This document shows, in pieces, positions 36,842 to 46,519 of a stretch of 64,000 bases of DNA. The notes beneath the pieces are model-generated. The model was not told the DNA's origin. It did no database searches and worked only from the letters and a program-made list of their open reading frames with translations. Source of the stretch: Nesterenkonia lutea (GTDB lineage: Bacteria > Actinomycetota > Actinomycetes > Actinomycetales > Micrococcaceae); the NCBI RefSeq assembly GCF_014873955.1, contig NZ_JADBED010000001.1, forward strand, positions 2,790,001 through 2,854,000, given 5' to 3'. Position 1 is the stretch's first letter. The number at the start of each line of letters is the position of its first letter. The position numbers and the translations under genes were made by a program.

Positions 36842-39049
36842 ATGAAGCCTATGGCGTCTCGTAAATCTCCCCTCTTTGACACGGCCACCACCGTCGGGAA
36901 AATCATGTCTTTCCTGGGCGTGAGCGCCCTCTGCGGCCTGCTGGCTGCGGGTCTCATCTTCCCGCTCGCGGCCTCCGGAGGAGCAGCGGTGTCCACCGGC
37001 ACGGAGCTGCTGGAGGACATCCCCACCGAGCTCGAGGAAGAGCCGCTGAGCGTGCCCTCCCACATCTACGCCTCCGACGGCACCACCGAGATCGCCACCT
37101 TCTACGCGGAGAACCGGCAGCCGGTCACGATGGACGAGATCTCAGAGAACATGGTCGATGCCATCCTGGCCATCGAGGACGAGCGCTTCTACGAGCACGG
37201 CGGGGTCGATCCCCGCGGCGTCTCCCGTGCACTGGTGAACAACCTCACCTCGGACAGTCAGCAGGGCGCCTCCACCATCACGCAGCAGTACGTCAACAAC
37301 ATGCTCATCAACGCCGTGGTGCTGACCGGCGAGGGACGTCTGACCATCTCCGGCACCGGCGAGAAGACCTACGCGGACAAGCTGCGCGAGATGAAGCTCG
37401 CGGTCGCCGTCGAGCAGGAGATGACCAAGGAGGAGATCCTCGAGGGCTATCTCAACATCGTGCTCCTGGGTGGGCGCAACTACGGCGTGGAAGCCGCCGC
37501 GCAGTTCTACTGGGGCGTGCCAGCCTCCGAGCTCAGCATCTCGCAGTCAGCGGTGCTGGCCGGCATGGTCCAGTCCCCCAACGGCTACAACCCAGCAGTC
37601 AACCCGGAAGCCTCCAAGGACCGCCGGGACATCGTGCTCGGCGCCATGCTGGAGAATGAGGCGATCACCCAGGAGGAGTACGAGGAGGCCATTGCTGAGG
37701 ACCTCGGCGTGGAGGAGATCTACCCTGAGGAGACCGGATGTGTCTCCGCAAGCATGGGTCCCTACTTCTGTGACTACGTGCGCCGCGAGATCCTGGCCAG
37801 CGACACCTTCGGTCCCGATGAGGACTCCCGAGAAGAACTTCTGAACCGCGGTGGTCTGCGCATCACGACCACCCTGGATCCCGACGCTCAGCAGGCCGCC
37901 CAGACCGAGGTCGACGCGACCGTCCCCTCGGACGACAACTCCGGCGCCGGTGCAGCGATCACCTCGGTGGAGCCCGGAAGCGGCAACATCATTGCGATGG
38001 CGCAGAATCGGAACTACACCCCCGAGGATGGGGACGGCAACACCACGCTGAACTACAACGTCGACTCTGATGTCGGCGGAGGCAACGGCTGGCAGCCAGG
38101 TTCCTCCTTGAAGCCCTTCGTCGTCGCCGCCTACCTCGAAGAGGGCGGGTCAACCGACGACGTCGTCGATGCGTCCCCCGACGAGTGGGCCGACACCCAG
38201 CGCTGGGAGGCCAGCTGTCTGGAGCGGGGCTATACGACCACGGACGGACCGTGGGAGGTGGAGAACGTGGAAGAGGACTCCAACCGTCGCATGACGATCG
38301 ACTATGGCGTCTACTTCTCAGTCAACACCGCCACCCTGGCCACGGCCACCGAGATGGACCTCTGCGCCATCACCGACGTCACGGACCGTCTCGGCATTCA
38401 CCTGGCGACCGACACCGACCAGGGGCTGTCCCCGCAGAACCCCTCATTCGTGCTGGGCACCGACAACGTCGCTCCGCTGACCCAGGCGGCCGCCTACGCC
38501 ACCTTCGCCGATGACGGCAACTTCTGTGAGCCCCGGGCCCTGCTCGAGGTGACCGACACCCACGGCAACGAGTACGACGTGCCCGAGGAGGACTGCGAGC
38601 AGGTGATCGATGAGGAGATCGTGGCCCAGGTCAACGACATCACCATCAACATCGCCGAAGGCACCATCGCCGCAGGCAACCCGCCGTTCCCCATGGCGGG
38701 CAAGACAGGCACCACCGACGATGCCGTCCACACCTGGTTCGTGGGCTATTCCTCCGGAGTCTCCACGGCCAGCTGGATCGGCAACCCCGAGGGCAATGAG
38801 AACGGTTACCGGGAGTCCATGATCAACGGGCAGTACTACGAAGACTTCTACGGATCCACCCTTGCCGCACCCATGTGGCTGGACTATATGGAGCAGGTCG
38901 GCGATGACTACGACACCTCCGACTTCCGCGAGGCCGACGACTCCCCGTTCGATGATCGCCGTGACCGCAGCCGCTACAGCGGCGGCGGCGAGCTCCCCGA
39001 CGACGACGAGGCCATCAACTCCCGCGATTCCGACGGAGACGACGACTGA
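36842..39049 (+). CDS. Class A penicillin-binding protein (glycosyltransferase-transpeptidase)
   Basis: 735 residues. A membrane anchor near 20-42 is followed by the GT51 domain (ILAIEDERFYEHGGVDPRGV, GASTITQQYVNNMLINAV and EILEGYLNIVLLGGRNYGVE). Then comes the transpeptidase with Ser-x-x-Lys in GWQPGSSLKPFVVAAYL, Ser-x-Asn in YFSVNTATLATA and Lys-Thr-Gly in PMAGKTGTTDDAVHTWF. It polymerises and cross-links peptidoglycan outside the membrane. The tail after the catalytic domain is very acidic (EADDSPFDDRRDRSRYSGGG, ending in an Asp-rich run). Starts at ATG 36842 or three codons later; the second gives the usual MASRKSPLFD. Confidence 0.95.
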   Translation: MKPMASRKSPLFDTATTVGKIMSFLGVSALCGLLAAGLIFPLAASGGAAVSTGTELLEDIPTELEEEPLSVPSHIYASDGTTEIATFYAENRQPVTMDEISENMVDAILAIEDERFYEHGGVDPRGVSRALVNNLTSDSQQGASTITQQYVNNMLINAVVLTGEGRLTISGTGEKTYADKLREMKLAVAVEQEMTKEEILEGYLNIVLLGGRNYGVEAAAQFYWGVPASELSISQSAVLAGMVQSPNGYNPAVNPEASKDRRDIVLGAMLENEAITQEEYEEAIAEDLGVEEIYPEETGCVSASMGPYFCDYVRREILASDTFGPDEDSREELLNRGGLRITTTLDPDAQQAAQTEVDATVPSDDNSGAGAAITSVEPGSGNIIAMAQNRNYTPEDGDGNTTLNYNVDSDVGGGNGWQPGSSLKPFVVAAYLEEGGSTDDVVDASPDEWADTQRWEASCLERGYTTTDGPWEVENVEEDSNRRMTIDYGVYFSVNTATLATATEMDLCAITDVTDRLGIHLATDTDQGLSPQNPSFVLGTDNVAPLTQAAAYATFADDGNFCEPRALLEVTDTHGNEYDVPEEDCEQVIDEEIVAQVNDITINIAEGTIAAGNPPFPMAGKTGTTDDAVHTWFVGYSSGVSTASWIGNPEGNENGYRESMINGQYYEDFYGSTLAAPMWLDYMEQVGDDYDTSDFREADDSPFDDRRDRSRYSGGGELPDDDEAINSRDSDGDDD

Positions 39050-39936
39050 GCGCCAGCCCGCAGTTCAAGGTCCTCGGACTGGGAGTCAATGACTTCCAGC
39101 TCCGCCGCGTCCGCCTGCCTCTGCGCGCGGGGGCGGGTCTGCGGATCCTGCACATCTCGGACATCCACTACGTCCCGGGCCAGCGCAGGAAGTTCGACTG
39201 GCTGCAGTCGCTGGCCGAGCTGAAGCCGGACCTGGTGGTCAACACCGGTGACAACCTCTCCCACCCGGCCGCAGTGGACGAGGTGCTCGAGGCACTGGAA
39301 CCGCTGCGCCGGTTCCCCGGCGTGTTCGTCCCCGGCTCCAATGATTACTACGCCCCGCAGTGGAAGAACCCGCTGCGCTATCTGCACAGTCCCTCGAAGC
39401 TGGAGGGGGAGCCCGAGGAGCTGGACTGGCGCCGCCTCTTCGCCGGCTTCGAGGCGGAGGGCTGGCGCAGCCTCACCAACCGCACCGCCCGGCTGGACGT
39501 GGGGGACCATGTCCTGGACTTCTCCGGAGTCGATGATCCGCACATCGGTCGCGATGAGTTCCAGGGATGGCCCGAGACCCGGGGGGAGACACCCGCCCCG
39601 GTGCGGATCGCCGTCGCCCATGCCCCGGTGCGCGCCGCGCTGGACACCTTCGCGCAGACCGGAGCCGACCTGATCCTCGCCGGACACACCCACGGCGGCC
39701 AGGTCTGCCTGCCCGGCGGACACGCGCTGGTGACGAACTGCGATCTCCCCAGATCGCAGGCCAGGGGTCTGAGCACCTTCACCTCGACCGCGCAGCAGGT
39801 CGGCTCGCCGCGCTCCGGCCAGCCGTCGCGGCAGGTGCCGTTGCATGTCTCGGCCGGCATCGGCACCAGCGCCACAGCGCCGGTGCGGCTCTTCTGCCCT
39901 CCAGAGGCCACGCTGCTTGAAGTTCATGATTCTTGA
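39046..39936 (+). CDS. Metallophosphoesterase, apparent CTG start
   Basis: 296 residues if translation starts at CTG 39046. The calcineurin-like motifs are complete: LRILHISDIHYVPGQ (Asp-x-His), LVVNTGDNLSHP, VFVPGSNDYYAPQ (Asn-Asp), RIAVAHAPVRAAL and ILAGHTHGGQVCLP. The frame is open from the TGA at 38962-38964 with no ATG, GTG or TTG before 39235. That GTG is too late because it would remove the first metal-binding motif. CTG 39046 overlaps the PBP stop as CTGA, and GGAG lies seven bases before it. So a CTG start coupled to the PBP gene is proposed. Family members (YkuE-like) act on membrane or cell-wall phosphoesters. Confidence 0.85.
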   Translation: MSASPQFKVLGLGVNDFQLRRVRLPLRAGAGLRILHISDIHYVPGQRRKFDWLQSLAELKPDLVVNTGDNLSHPAAVDEVLEALEPLRRFPGVFVPGSNDYYAPQWKNPLRYLHSPSKLEGEPEELDWRRLFAGFEAEGWRSLTNRTARLDVGDHVLDFSGVDDPHIGRDEFQGWPETRGETPAPVRIAVAHAPVRAALDTFAQTGADLILAGHTHGGQVCLPGGHALVTNCDLPRSQARGLSTFTSTAQQVGSPRSGQPSRQVPLHVSAGIGTSATAPVRLFCPPEATLLEVHDS

Positions 39937-39970
39937 GAACCCCCGCGACACGGAATAGGTCAGCTGCCTG

Positions 39971-41854
39971 ATGCCACGCGAATCTGGCGCCCCGGGCGCC
40001 GAGGTCTCCGGACGCCGCCGCACCCTCTGGCAGGCGCTTGCTCGGCTCGGTCCCTACCTCAGCGGATTGAAGCTGCGCTGGACCTTCGGGCTGATCGCGG
40101 CGATCGGGGCCGGCGTCGTCGCCCTGACCATCCCCCAGGTGCTGCAGACCCTGGTCAACTCCCTGCTCGACGACGGCGCCCAGATCTCTGCCGTGTGGAG
40201 CGCCGGCGGCGTGATCCTGGCACTGGGAGTGCTGGAGGCGGGGCTGGTGTATCTGCGCCGCTTCTTCGTGATCCCCCCGGCCTCGGACGCGGAGATGTCC
40301 ATGCGGACACGGCTCTTCGACAAGCTGCAGGACCTCTCAGCCTCCTTCCATTCCGCCTGGGGCGCGGGCCAGCTCCAGTCCCGGGCGATCGCTGACCTGA
40401 ATCTGCTGCGGCGCTGGTTCGCCTTCGGGTCACTGATGCTCATCACCTCAGTGGTGAGCCTGGTGGTGGGATTCACGCTGATGGCCACGCTCTCCCCGCT
40501 GCTGGCGGTGGTGTTCCTGGGCGCCGCGCTGCCGATCATGGTGATCGGCCCGAGGTTCCGGCAGAAGTTCGTCCACTACTCCCGCGCCTCGCAGGACCAG
40601 GCCGGCGATGTGGCCACCAAGGTGGAGGAGTCCGTGCATGGGATCCGCGTGCTCAAGGCCTTCGGCCGGGGTGAACATGCGCTCGAGGGCTTCACCGAGG
40701 AGGCGGACGAGCTGCGCGACCTCGAGGTCTCCAAGGCGCGGACCCTCGCTAAATTCCTGATGGCGATGGTCATCCTTCCCGAGGGCATCCTCGGTCTCTG
40801 CCTGCTGATCGGCCTGTGGCAGGTAGCCAACGAGGAGACCACCGGAGTCAGCGTCGGAGCGCTCGCCGCGTTCTTCGCCACCGCCGCCGTGCTCAAGGGT
40901 CCGATCGAAGGCGTGGGCATGATGCTCGGGATGACGTTCACCGCGAAGACCGCGATCGACCGGCATGTCGACGTGATGGACACAGACACCGAGATCACCT
41001 CTCCGGCCTCGGCGAAGACCGCTGAGGAGCACGGTGTGCTCGAGCTCTCAGACGTGCACTTCCGCTTTCCAGATGCCGCGGACGGTGAACGCGACCTCAT
41101 CGACGGAGTGAGCCTGCGGATCCAGCCGGGCGAGACGATGGCTCTGGTCTCAGCCACCGGCGGCGGCACCTCGACCCTGCTGAACCTGATTCCCCGGCTC
41201 TACGAGGTCACCGGCGGCTCCATCCGGATCGACGGCGTGGATGTCCGCGACTTCGCCCTGGCTGACCTGCGCTCCCGCATCGGCATCGCCTTCGAGGACC
41301 CGATCCTGTTCTCCACCTCGGTGAAGTCCAATGTCCTGCTGGGCACCTCGCACCTGCGCGACGCCGATGACCCGCAGAACCCTCCGCGGCGCGCCGCCCC
41401 GGCCGAGGAGGAGCTGGACGCGGCCATGCGCCGCGCGCTGCGGATCGCCGACGCCGAGTTCGTCGAGTCCCTGCCTCAGGGTGTGGAGACACCCGTGGGG
41501 GAGGAGGGGCTCAGCCTCTCCGGCGGCCAGCGACAGCGCCTGGCCCTGGCACGGGCCATCGCGTCCTCGCCCTCGGTGCTGCTCCTGGATGATCCGCTCT
41601 CAGCACTGGATGTGCGCACCGAGGAGGCCGTGACGCTACGGCTGCGCGAGGTGCTCCGCTCCACCACCACGCTGATCGTGGCTCACCGGCCCTCCACCGT
41701 GGCGCTCGCCGACCGCGTGGCGCTGCTCGAAGCAGGACGCATCACCGAGGTCGGCACCCATGCGGAGCTGCTCGAGCGCAGCCCGAAGTACCGCGAGGTC
41801 ATGAGTGCCAGCGTCCGCCCCCTCACCGCCGAGGAGGTGCTCAGCCATGAATGA
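39971..41854 (+). CDS. ABC exporter half-transporter with degenerate ATP site
   Basis: 627 residues: six-helix exporter membrane domain (about 25-320) and an ABC ATPase (about 345-600). The Walker A is SATGGGTST (394-402) with Thr400 where the Lys should be. The signature LSGGQRQRLAL is normal. Walker B is LLLDDPLSALD, with Asp in place of the catalytic Glu. The H-loop IVAHRPS is present. It therefore needs the next gene product, whose Walker A and B are intact, to form a heterodimer with one working ATP site. Start ATG 39971. The gene overlaps its partner by 8 bp. Substrate (drug, lipid or peptide) is unknown. Confidence 0.92.
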   Translation: MPRESGAPGAEVSGRRRTLWQALARLGPYLSGLKLRWTFGLIAAIGAGVVALTIPQVLQTLVNSLLDDGAQISAVWSAGGVILALGVLEAGLVYLRRFFVIPPASDAEMSMRTRLFDKLQDLSASFHSAWGAGQLQSRAIADLNLLRRWFAFGSLMLITSVVSLVVGFTLMATLSPLLAVVFLGAALPIMVIGPRFRQKFVHYSRASQDQAGDVATKVEESVHGIRVLKAFGRGEHALEGFTEEADELRDLEVSKARTLAKFLMAMVILPEGILGLCLLIGLWQVANEETTGVSVGALAAFFATAAVLKGPIEGVGMMLGMTFTAKTAIDRHVDVMDTDTEITSPASAKTAEEHGVLELSDVHFRFPDAADGERDLIDGVSLRIQPGETMALVSATGGGTSTLLNLIPRLYEVTGGSIRIDGVDVRDFALADLRSRIGIAFEDPILFSTSVKSNVLLGTSHLRDADDPQNPPRRAAPAEEELDAAMRRALRIADAEFVESLPQGVETPVGEEGLSLSGGQRQRLALARAIASSPSVLLLDDPLSALDVRTEEAVTLRLREVLRSTTTLIVAHRPSTVALADRVALLEAGRITEVGTHAELLERSPKYREVMSASVRPLTAEEVLSHE

Positions 41855-43688
41855 GAGCCGCGCGAGCGATCGCTTCGCCCACCTCCGCGGGACCGCAGGA
41901 GAAGAGCAGATCGAGCTGGACAAGGAAGAGCGCGGGTTCATCAGGCGCCGCTCCTGGCGGCTGCTGGTGCAGCTCTCCGTGGGAGTGCGCCGCAAGCTGC
42001 TGATCACCGCCCTGTTCGTGGTGGTCGCTCAGGCCGCGCAGGCCTCCATCCCGCTGATCGTCGCCTGGGCCATCGACTGGGGCCTGCCCCGGATGATGGA
42101 GGGCCAGAGCTCGGGCATGTGGCTGCCGGGCAGCGCGTACATCGGCTGCGCGGTGACCGCGGGCATCCTGATCTTCCACTACACCCGGATGACCGCCGAG
42201 GCCTCCCAGGAGATGCTGTTCACCCTGCGCGGTGAGGTCTTCCGCAAGACCCAGGCGCTGAGCCTGGACTTCCACGAGGACTACACCTCGGGCAAGGTCA
42301 TCTCCCGGCAGACCTCTGACCTGGAGTCCCTGCGGGAGCTCCTCGACGGCGGAGTCAACTCCCTGGTCCAGGGCGTCATGTTCATGTTCTTCACCGCAGT
42401 GACGATCTGGATCATGGACTTCCGCTCCGGACTGGTCCTCGTGGCGGCGCTGATCCCGATCGCTGTCCTGGGACGCTGGTACCAGCAGAACTCCGAGGTG
42501 GCCTACCGGCGCACCAGGGTCTCTTCGGCGAAGATGATCGTGCACTTCGTCGAATCCATGACGGGGATCCGCGCGGTCCAGGCGTTCCGCCGCGAGAGCT
42601 CCCGGTCCCGGCAGTACCGCCGGCTGGCCGCCGTCTACCGCGATGACATGATCCGCTCCATCTCCCTGTTCGGAGTGCTGCAGCCCTCGTTGATGCTCAT
42701 CGGCAACCTCACGGTGACCACTGTGCTGGTCTGGGGCGGATACCGGGTGCTCGAAGGCGACCTGGGCATCGGCGTCCTGGTGGCGCTGGTCCTCGCCGCC
42801 AAGCGGGTGTTCCAGCCGCTGGACATGATCGCGATGTTCTACAACTCGCTGCAGTCAGCCACGGCCGCACTGGAGAAGGTCTCCGGGCTTCTGGAGGAGA
42901 GCCCCTCGGTGACCGAGGCGACGGATCCGGTGCACCTGCCCGAGGCTGCCGGAGACCTCGAGTTCGCCCGAGCCTTGTTCCGCTACTCAGAGTCCGGCCC
43001 GGTGGTGCTGCATGAGCTTGATCTGCACATCCCCGCCGGTCAGACCGTCGCCGTGGTGGGGCGCACGGGTGCGGGCAAGTCCACGCTCGCGAAGCTGCTC
43101 GCCCGCTTCTATGACGTGAGCACCGGAGCGGTGCGCCTGGACGGCGTCGACCTGCGAGAGCTGGCCGTGGCGGATCATCACCGGCATGTGGCCATGGTGA
43201 CCCAGGAGGCCTTCCTCTTCTCCGGAACCATCCGCGGCAACATCGCCCTGGGCAGACCGGATGCCTCCGAGGCGGAGATCATCGCTGCGGCGAAGGCCGT
43301 GGGATGCCATGACCTGATCATGGAGCTGCCCGAGGGCTACGCCACCGATGTGAACAAGCGCGGCGGCCGACTCTCGGCGGGCCAGCGGCAGCTGATCTCC
43401 TTCGCACGGGCCTTCCTTGCGGATCCGGCGGTGCTGATCCTCGACGAGGCCACCTCCTCTCTGGACCTCCCCAGCGAGGCGCTGGTGCAGCAGGGCCTGG
43501 AGCGTCTGCTCGGCAATCGCACGGCGCTGATCATCGCCCACCGGCTCTCCACGGTGGCCATCGCGGACCGGGTGCTGGTGATCGAGGACGGCCGCGTGGT
43601 CGAGGACGGGGCGCCGGAGGAACTCGCCGCAGACGGCGGCTACTACGCGAAGCTCAATGCCGCCTGGCAGAGCTCCATGGGCTCCTGA
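41847..43688 (+). CDS. ABC exporter half-transporter with consensus Walker motifs
   Basis: 613 residues with the same architecture as its partner. Walker A GRTGAGKST (405-413, Lys411) and Walker B VLILDEATSSLDLPSEALVQ are normal, while the signature is LSAGQRQLISF, with Ala replacing the first Gly. Combined with the upstream subunit (LSGGQ), the normal Walker A faces the normal signature, giving one complete site and one degenerate site, as in TmrAB and similar asymmetric exporters. ATG 41847 overlaps the partner stop; a GAGGAGG ribosome site lies 11-17 bases upstream. No regulator lies next to the pair. Confidence 0.92.
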   Translation: MNESRASDRFAHLRGTAGEEQIELDKEERGFIRRRSWRLLVQLSVGVRRKLLITALFVVVAQAAQASIPLIVAWAIDWGLPRMMEGQSSGMWLPGSAYIGCAVTAGILIFHYTRMTAEASQEMLFTLRGEVFRKTQALSLDFHEDYTSGKVISRQTSDLESLRELLDGGVNSLVQGVMFMFFTAVTIWIMDFRSGLVLVAALIPIAVLGRWYQQNSEVAYRRTRVSSAKMIVHFVESMTGIRAVQAFRRESSRSRQYRRLAAVYRDDMIRSISLFGVLQPSLMLIGNLTVTTVLVWGGYRVLEGDLGIGVLVALVLAAKRVFQPLDMIAMFYNSLQSATAALEKVSGLLEESPSVTEATDPVHLPEAAGDLEFARALFRYSESGPVVLHELDLHIPAGQTVAVVGRTGAGKSTLAKLLARFYDVSTGAVRLDGVDLRELAVADHHRHVAMVTQEAFLFSGTIRGNIALGRPDASEAEIIAAAKAVGCHDLIMELPEGYATDVNKRGGRLSAGQRQLISFARAFLADPAVLILDEATSSLDLPSEALVQQGLERLLGNRTALIIAHRLSTVAIADRVLVIEDGRVVEDGAPEELAADGGYYAKLNAAWQSSMGS

Positions 43689-43766
43689 GCAGCCGGTCCC
43701 CGGCCAGCGGCTCTCCGCGCGGCCATCGGCCTGCAGCAGGATCGGACGACGCCGCGGCGACCAGTT

Positions 43767-44219
43767 CTAGTCCTGGCGCAGCAGCGAGGCCAGGTGGTCC
43801 ACCGCGTAGCGGTAGCCGTTGAGGCCTGCACCCGCGATGACCGCGACGGCGGCGGGGGAGACGTAGGAGTGGCGGCGGAACTCCTCGCGGGCATGCACGT
43901 TGGAGATGTGCACCTCCACCACGGGCAGCGCGGCTGCACGCAGCGCGTCGGCGATGGCCACTGAGGTGTGAGTGTAGGCCGCGGGGTTGATCACGATGCC
44001 GTCGGCGGTGTCCTTGGCGGCCTGGATCGCGTCGATGATGGCGCCCTCATGATTCGACTGGAGCAGCTCCACCTCGAATCCGGCATCGGCTCCCGCGCGC
44101 CGGCAGAGCTCTTCGATGTCGCCCAGCGTGGAGGCGCCGTAGATCCCGGGCTCACGAGTGCCCAGCATGTTCAGGTTGGGGCCGTTGACGATCAGCAGGC
44201 GTCCGGTCATAGTCGACAT
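43767..44219 (-). CDS. aroQ: 3-dehydroquinate dehydratase, type II
   Basis: 150 residues, the standard length. The active-site motifs are [20 protein letters not shown] (with the Tyr that acts as the general base), [36 protein letters not shown] and [19 protein letters not shown]. It makes 3-dehydroshikimate from 3-dehydroquinate, third step of the shikimate pathway, as a dodecamer. The start is ATG 44219 ([13 protein letters not shown]) or ATG 44210. No other shikimate genes lie nearby. It is separated from acs by the inverted repeat at 44301-44366. Confidence 0.95.
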   Translation of the reverse strand: MSTMTGRLLIVNGPNLNMLGTREPGIYGASTLGDIEELCRRAGADAGFEVELLQSNHEGAIIDAIQAAKDTADGIVINPAAYTHTSVAIADALRAAALPVVEVHISNVHAREEFRRHSYVSPAAVAVIAGAGLNGYRYAVDHLASLLRQD

Positions 44220-44300
44220 GCTCACACCCTACCGGGACTCCTCCGCCGGCCCCCTTCACCCGGCCCCTGCGCCCAACCCCCTTCACGCGCCCCTTGCGCC

Positions 44301-44366
44301 GAGTGGCGGATTCTCCGTGCAGTCCACCTCGTCTCGGGGGAAGAATGCTCGGAGAATCCGCCACTC
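44301..44366. repeat. Perfect 17-bp inverted repeat with 32-bp loop
   Basis: GAGTGGCGGATTCTCCG at 44301-44317 and its exact complement at 44350-44366, between the acs stop and aroQ. It may be the acs terminator, but the large loop and exact arms also fit a small repetitive intergenic element. No second copy was seen in this window. Confidence 0.8.
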
Positions 44367-44401
44367 AGCTAGGGGGCGGGTGGGGGTGTCGGGTGCTGCG
44401 A

Positions 44402-46411
44402 TCAGGAGCCGTGCTTGGCCCGCATGTCGTCTGCGATCTGCTGCATCACTGCGGGATCCGCCAGGGTGGAGGCGTCCCCCACCTCGCGGCCCTCGGCGAC
44501 GTCCTTGAGCAGACGCCGCATGATCTTGCCCGAGCGGGTCTTCGGCAGCTCAGGCACCACCAGCACGTTGCGCGGCTTGGCGATCGGACCGATCTCCTTG
44601 CCCACGTGGGCCCGCAGGTCCTGCTCCATCTGCTCCTTGTCCCCGCCCTCGGCCTGGCCGCGGAGGATCACGAAGGCGACCACGGCCTCACCGGTGGTGG
44701 CGTCCTTCGCGCCCACCACGGCGGCCTCTGCCACCGCTTCGTGGGAGACCAGCGCGGACTCGATCTCCGTGGTGGAGAGGCGGTGCCCGGAGACGTTCAT
44801 GACGTCGTCCACGCGGCCCATGAGCCAGACGTCGCCGTCCTCGTCGGTGCGTGCACCGTCGCCGGCGAAGTACACGTCGCCGAAGCGGGACCAATAGGTC
44901 TCCTGGTAGCGCTCCGGGTTCTTCCAGATCCCGCGAAGCATGGCGGGCCAGGGCTCCTTGATGACCAGGAGTCCGGCTTCGCCCTTCTCCAGCGGATTGC
45001 CGACCTCGTCGACGATTCCGATGGAGATTCCGGGCACGGCGGCCTGGGCCGAGCCCGGTTTGGTCGCGGTGACCCCGGGCAGCGGGGAGATCATGTGCGC
45101 GCCGGTCTCGGTCTGCCACCAGGTGTCCACGATCGGAGCCGGTTCCTTCTTGGGCTCCTTGCCCGGTCCGTTGTTGGCGCCGATGACCTCGCGGAACCAC
45201 AGCCAGGCCTCCGGGTTGATGGCCTCGCCCACGGTGCCCAGCACGCGCAGGCTGGAGAGATCGTACTCATCCGGAATCTCGCGGCCCCATTTCATGCAGG
45301 TGCGGATCAGGGTCGGCGCGGTGTAGAACTGCGTGACCCCGTACTTCTGCACGATCTCCCAGAGCCGACCCTTGTGCGGGGAGTCCGGGGTGCCCTCGTA
45401 GATGACCTGGGTGGCGCCGTTGACCATGGGCCCGTAGACGATGTAGGAGTGCCCGGTGACCCAGCCGACGTCGGCGGTGCACCAGTAGACATCGGTCTCC
45501 GGCCTCAGGTCGAAGGTGTCCCGGTGGGTCACAGCCGTCTGGGTCAGATATCCGCCGGTGGTGTGCAGGATGCCCTTGGGCTTGCCGGTGGTTCCGGAGG
45601 TGTAGAGGATGAACAGCGGGTGCTCGGAGTCATGCGGGACGTATGCATGCTCCGGGGACTGCTGCGGCACGATGTCATGCCACCAGACGTCGAGGTTCTC
45701 GTTGAACGCCACCTCTTCGCCGTTGCGCTTGACCACGACCACGTGCTCGACCGTGTGTCCGGGAGCAGCGAGAGCCTCGTCCACAGCAGGCTTCAGCGTG
45801 GAGGGCTTGCCCCGGCGATAGGAGCCGTCTGCGGTGACCACGAGCTTCGCCTCGGCGTCGTCCACGCGGGAGCGCAGCGCGTCGGAGGAGAAGCCGCCGA
45901 AGACCACGGAGTGGATCGCGCCGATGCGGGCGCAGGCCAGCATGGTCACCACCGTCTCGGGGATCATCGGCATGTAGATGGCTACCCGATCACCCTTGGC
46001 GAGACCCAGGGACTCGAAGGCGTTGGAGGCGCGGGCGACCTCGTCGGCGAGCTCCTGATAGGTGATGCTGCGGGAATCACCGGGCTCGCCCTCGAAGTGC
46101 AGGGCCACCCGGCCGCCATTTCCGGCTTCGACGTGGCGGTCCACTGCGTTGTAGGCCGCGTTCACCTCGCCGCCGACAAACCATTTGGCCACCGGGGCCT
46201 CGGACCAGTCCAGCACCTCGGTGAAGTCTTTGTCCCAGCTCAGGACGGAGCGCGCCTGTTCGGCCCAATAGCCCAGCCGGTCCTCGGCCGCCTTCTCATA
46301 ACGTTCGGAAGTGGCGACGGCGTCCTTGGCGAACGCCTCGCTCGGAGGGAAGATCTGACCCGACTTCTGCATCGTGTCCAGCTTGTTCTCTGGCTCGGAA
46401 ATAGGCGTCAT
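44402..46411 (-). CDS. acs: Acetyl-CoA synthetase (AMP-forming)
   Basis: 669 residues, full length. AMP-binding core motifs: [59 protein letters not shown], and in the mobile C-terminal domain [20 protein letters not shown]. The acetylatable Lys is in [17 protein letters not shown], the site sirtuins deacetylate in other bacteria; a sirtuin is encoded at 11092 in this window. It activates acetate to acetyl-CoA. ATG 46411 has AAGGAGG six bases upstream. A GlxR-like site lies 23 bp before the start codon. Confidence 0.97.
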   Translation of the reverse strand: MTPISEPENKLDTMQKSGQIFPPSEAFAKDAVATSERYEKAAEDRLGYWAEQARSVLSWDKDFTEVLDWSEAPVAKWFVGGEVNAAYNAVDRHVEAGNGGRVALHFEGEPGDSRSITYQELADEVARASNAFESLGLAKGDRVAIYMPMIPETVVTMLACARIGAIHSVVFGGFSSDALRSRVDDAEAKLVVTADGSYRRGKPSTLKPAVDEALAAPGHTVEHVVVVKRNGEEVAFNENLDVWWHDIVPQQSPEHAYVPHDSEHPLFILYTSGTTGKPKGILHTTGGYLTQTAVTHRDTFDLRPETDVYWCTADVGWVTGHSYIVYGPMVNGATQVIYEGTPDSPHKGRLWEIVQKYGVTQFYTAPTLIRTCMKWGREIPDEYDLSSLRVLGTVGEAINPEAWLWFREVIGANNGPGKEPKKEPAPIVDTWWQTETGAHMISPLPGVTATKPGSAQAAVPGISIGIVDEVGNPLEKGEAGLLVIKEPWPAMLRGIWKNPERYQETYWSRFGDVYFAGDGARTDEDGDVWLMGRVDDVMNVSGHRLSTTEIESALVSHEAVAEAAVVGAKDATTGEAVVAFVILRGQAEGGDKEQMEQDLRAHVGKEIGPIAKPRNVLVVPELPKTRSGKIMRRLLKDVAEGREVGDASTLADPAVMQQIADDMRAKHGS

Positions 46412-46433
46412 GCGGTTCCTCCTTAGATACTCC

Positions 46434-46449
46434 TGTGTTGCCGATCACA
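46434..46449 (-). promoter_or_regulatory. GlxR/Crp-type binding site before acs
   Basis: TGTGTTGCCGATCACA matches the TGTGA-N6-TCACA palindrome with one mismatch. It sits between the divergent acs and nth starts. In corynebacteria acetate activation is under GlxR control, and a GlxR-like protein is encoded at 33934. Confidence 0.6.
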
Positions 46450-46519
46450 ATACATCTTTTCCATGCATGGGTCTGAGGTCCAGATCACATTGGGCCAGGG
46501 GTCGGGGCACCTCCGTAGA

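Noticed and set aside
44294..46426. 710-codon plus-strand open frame opposite acs
   Set aside because: Antisense shadow of a certain acs gene; His/Gly-rich with no recognisable motif.
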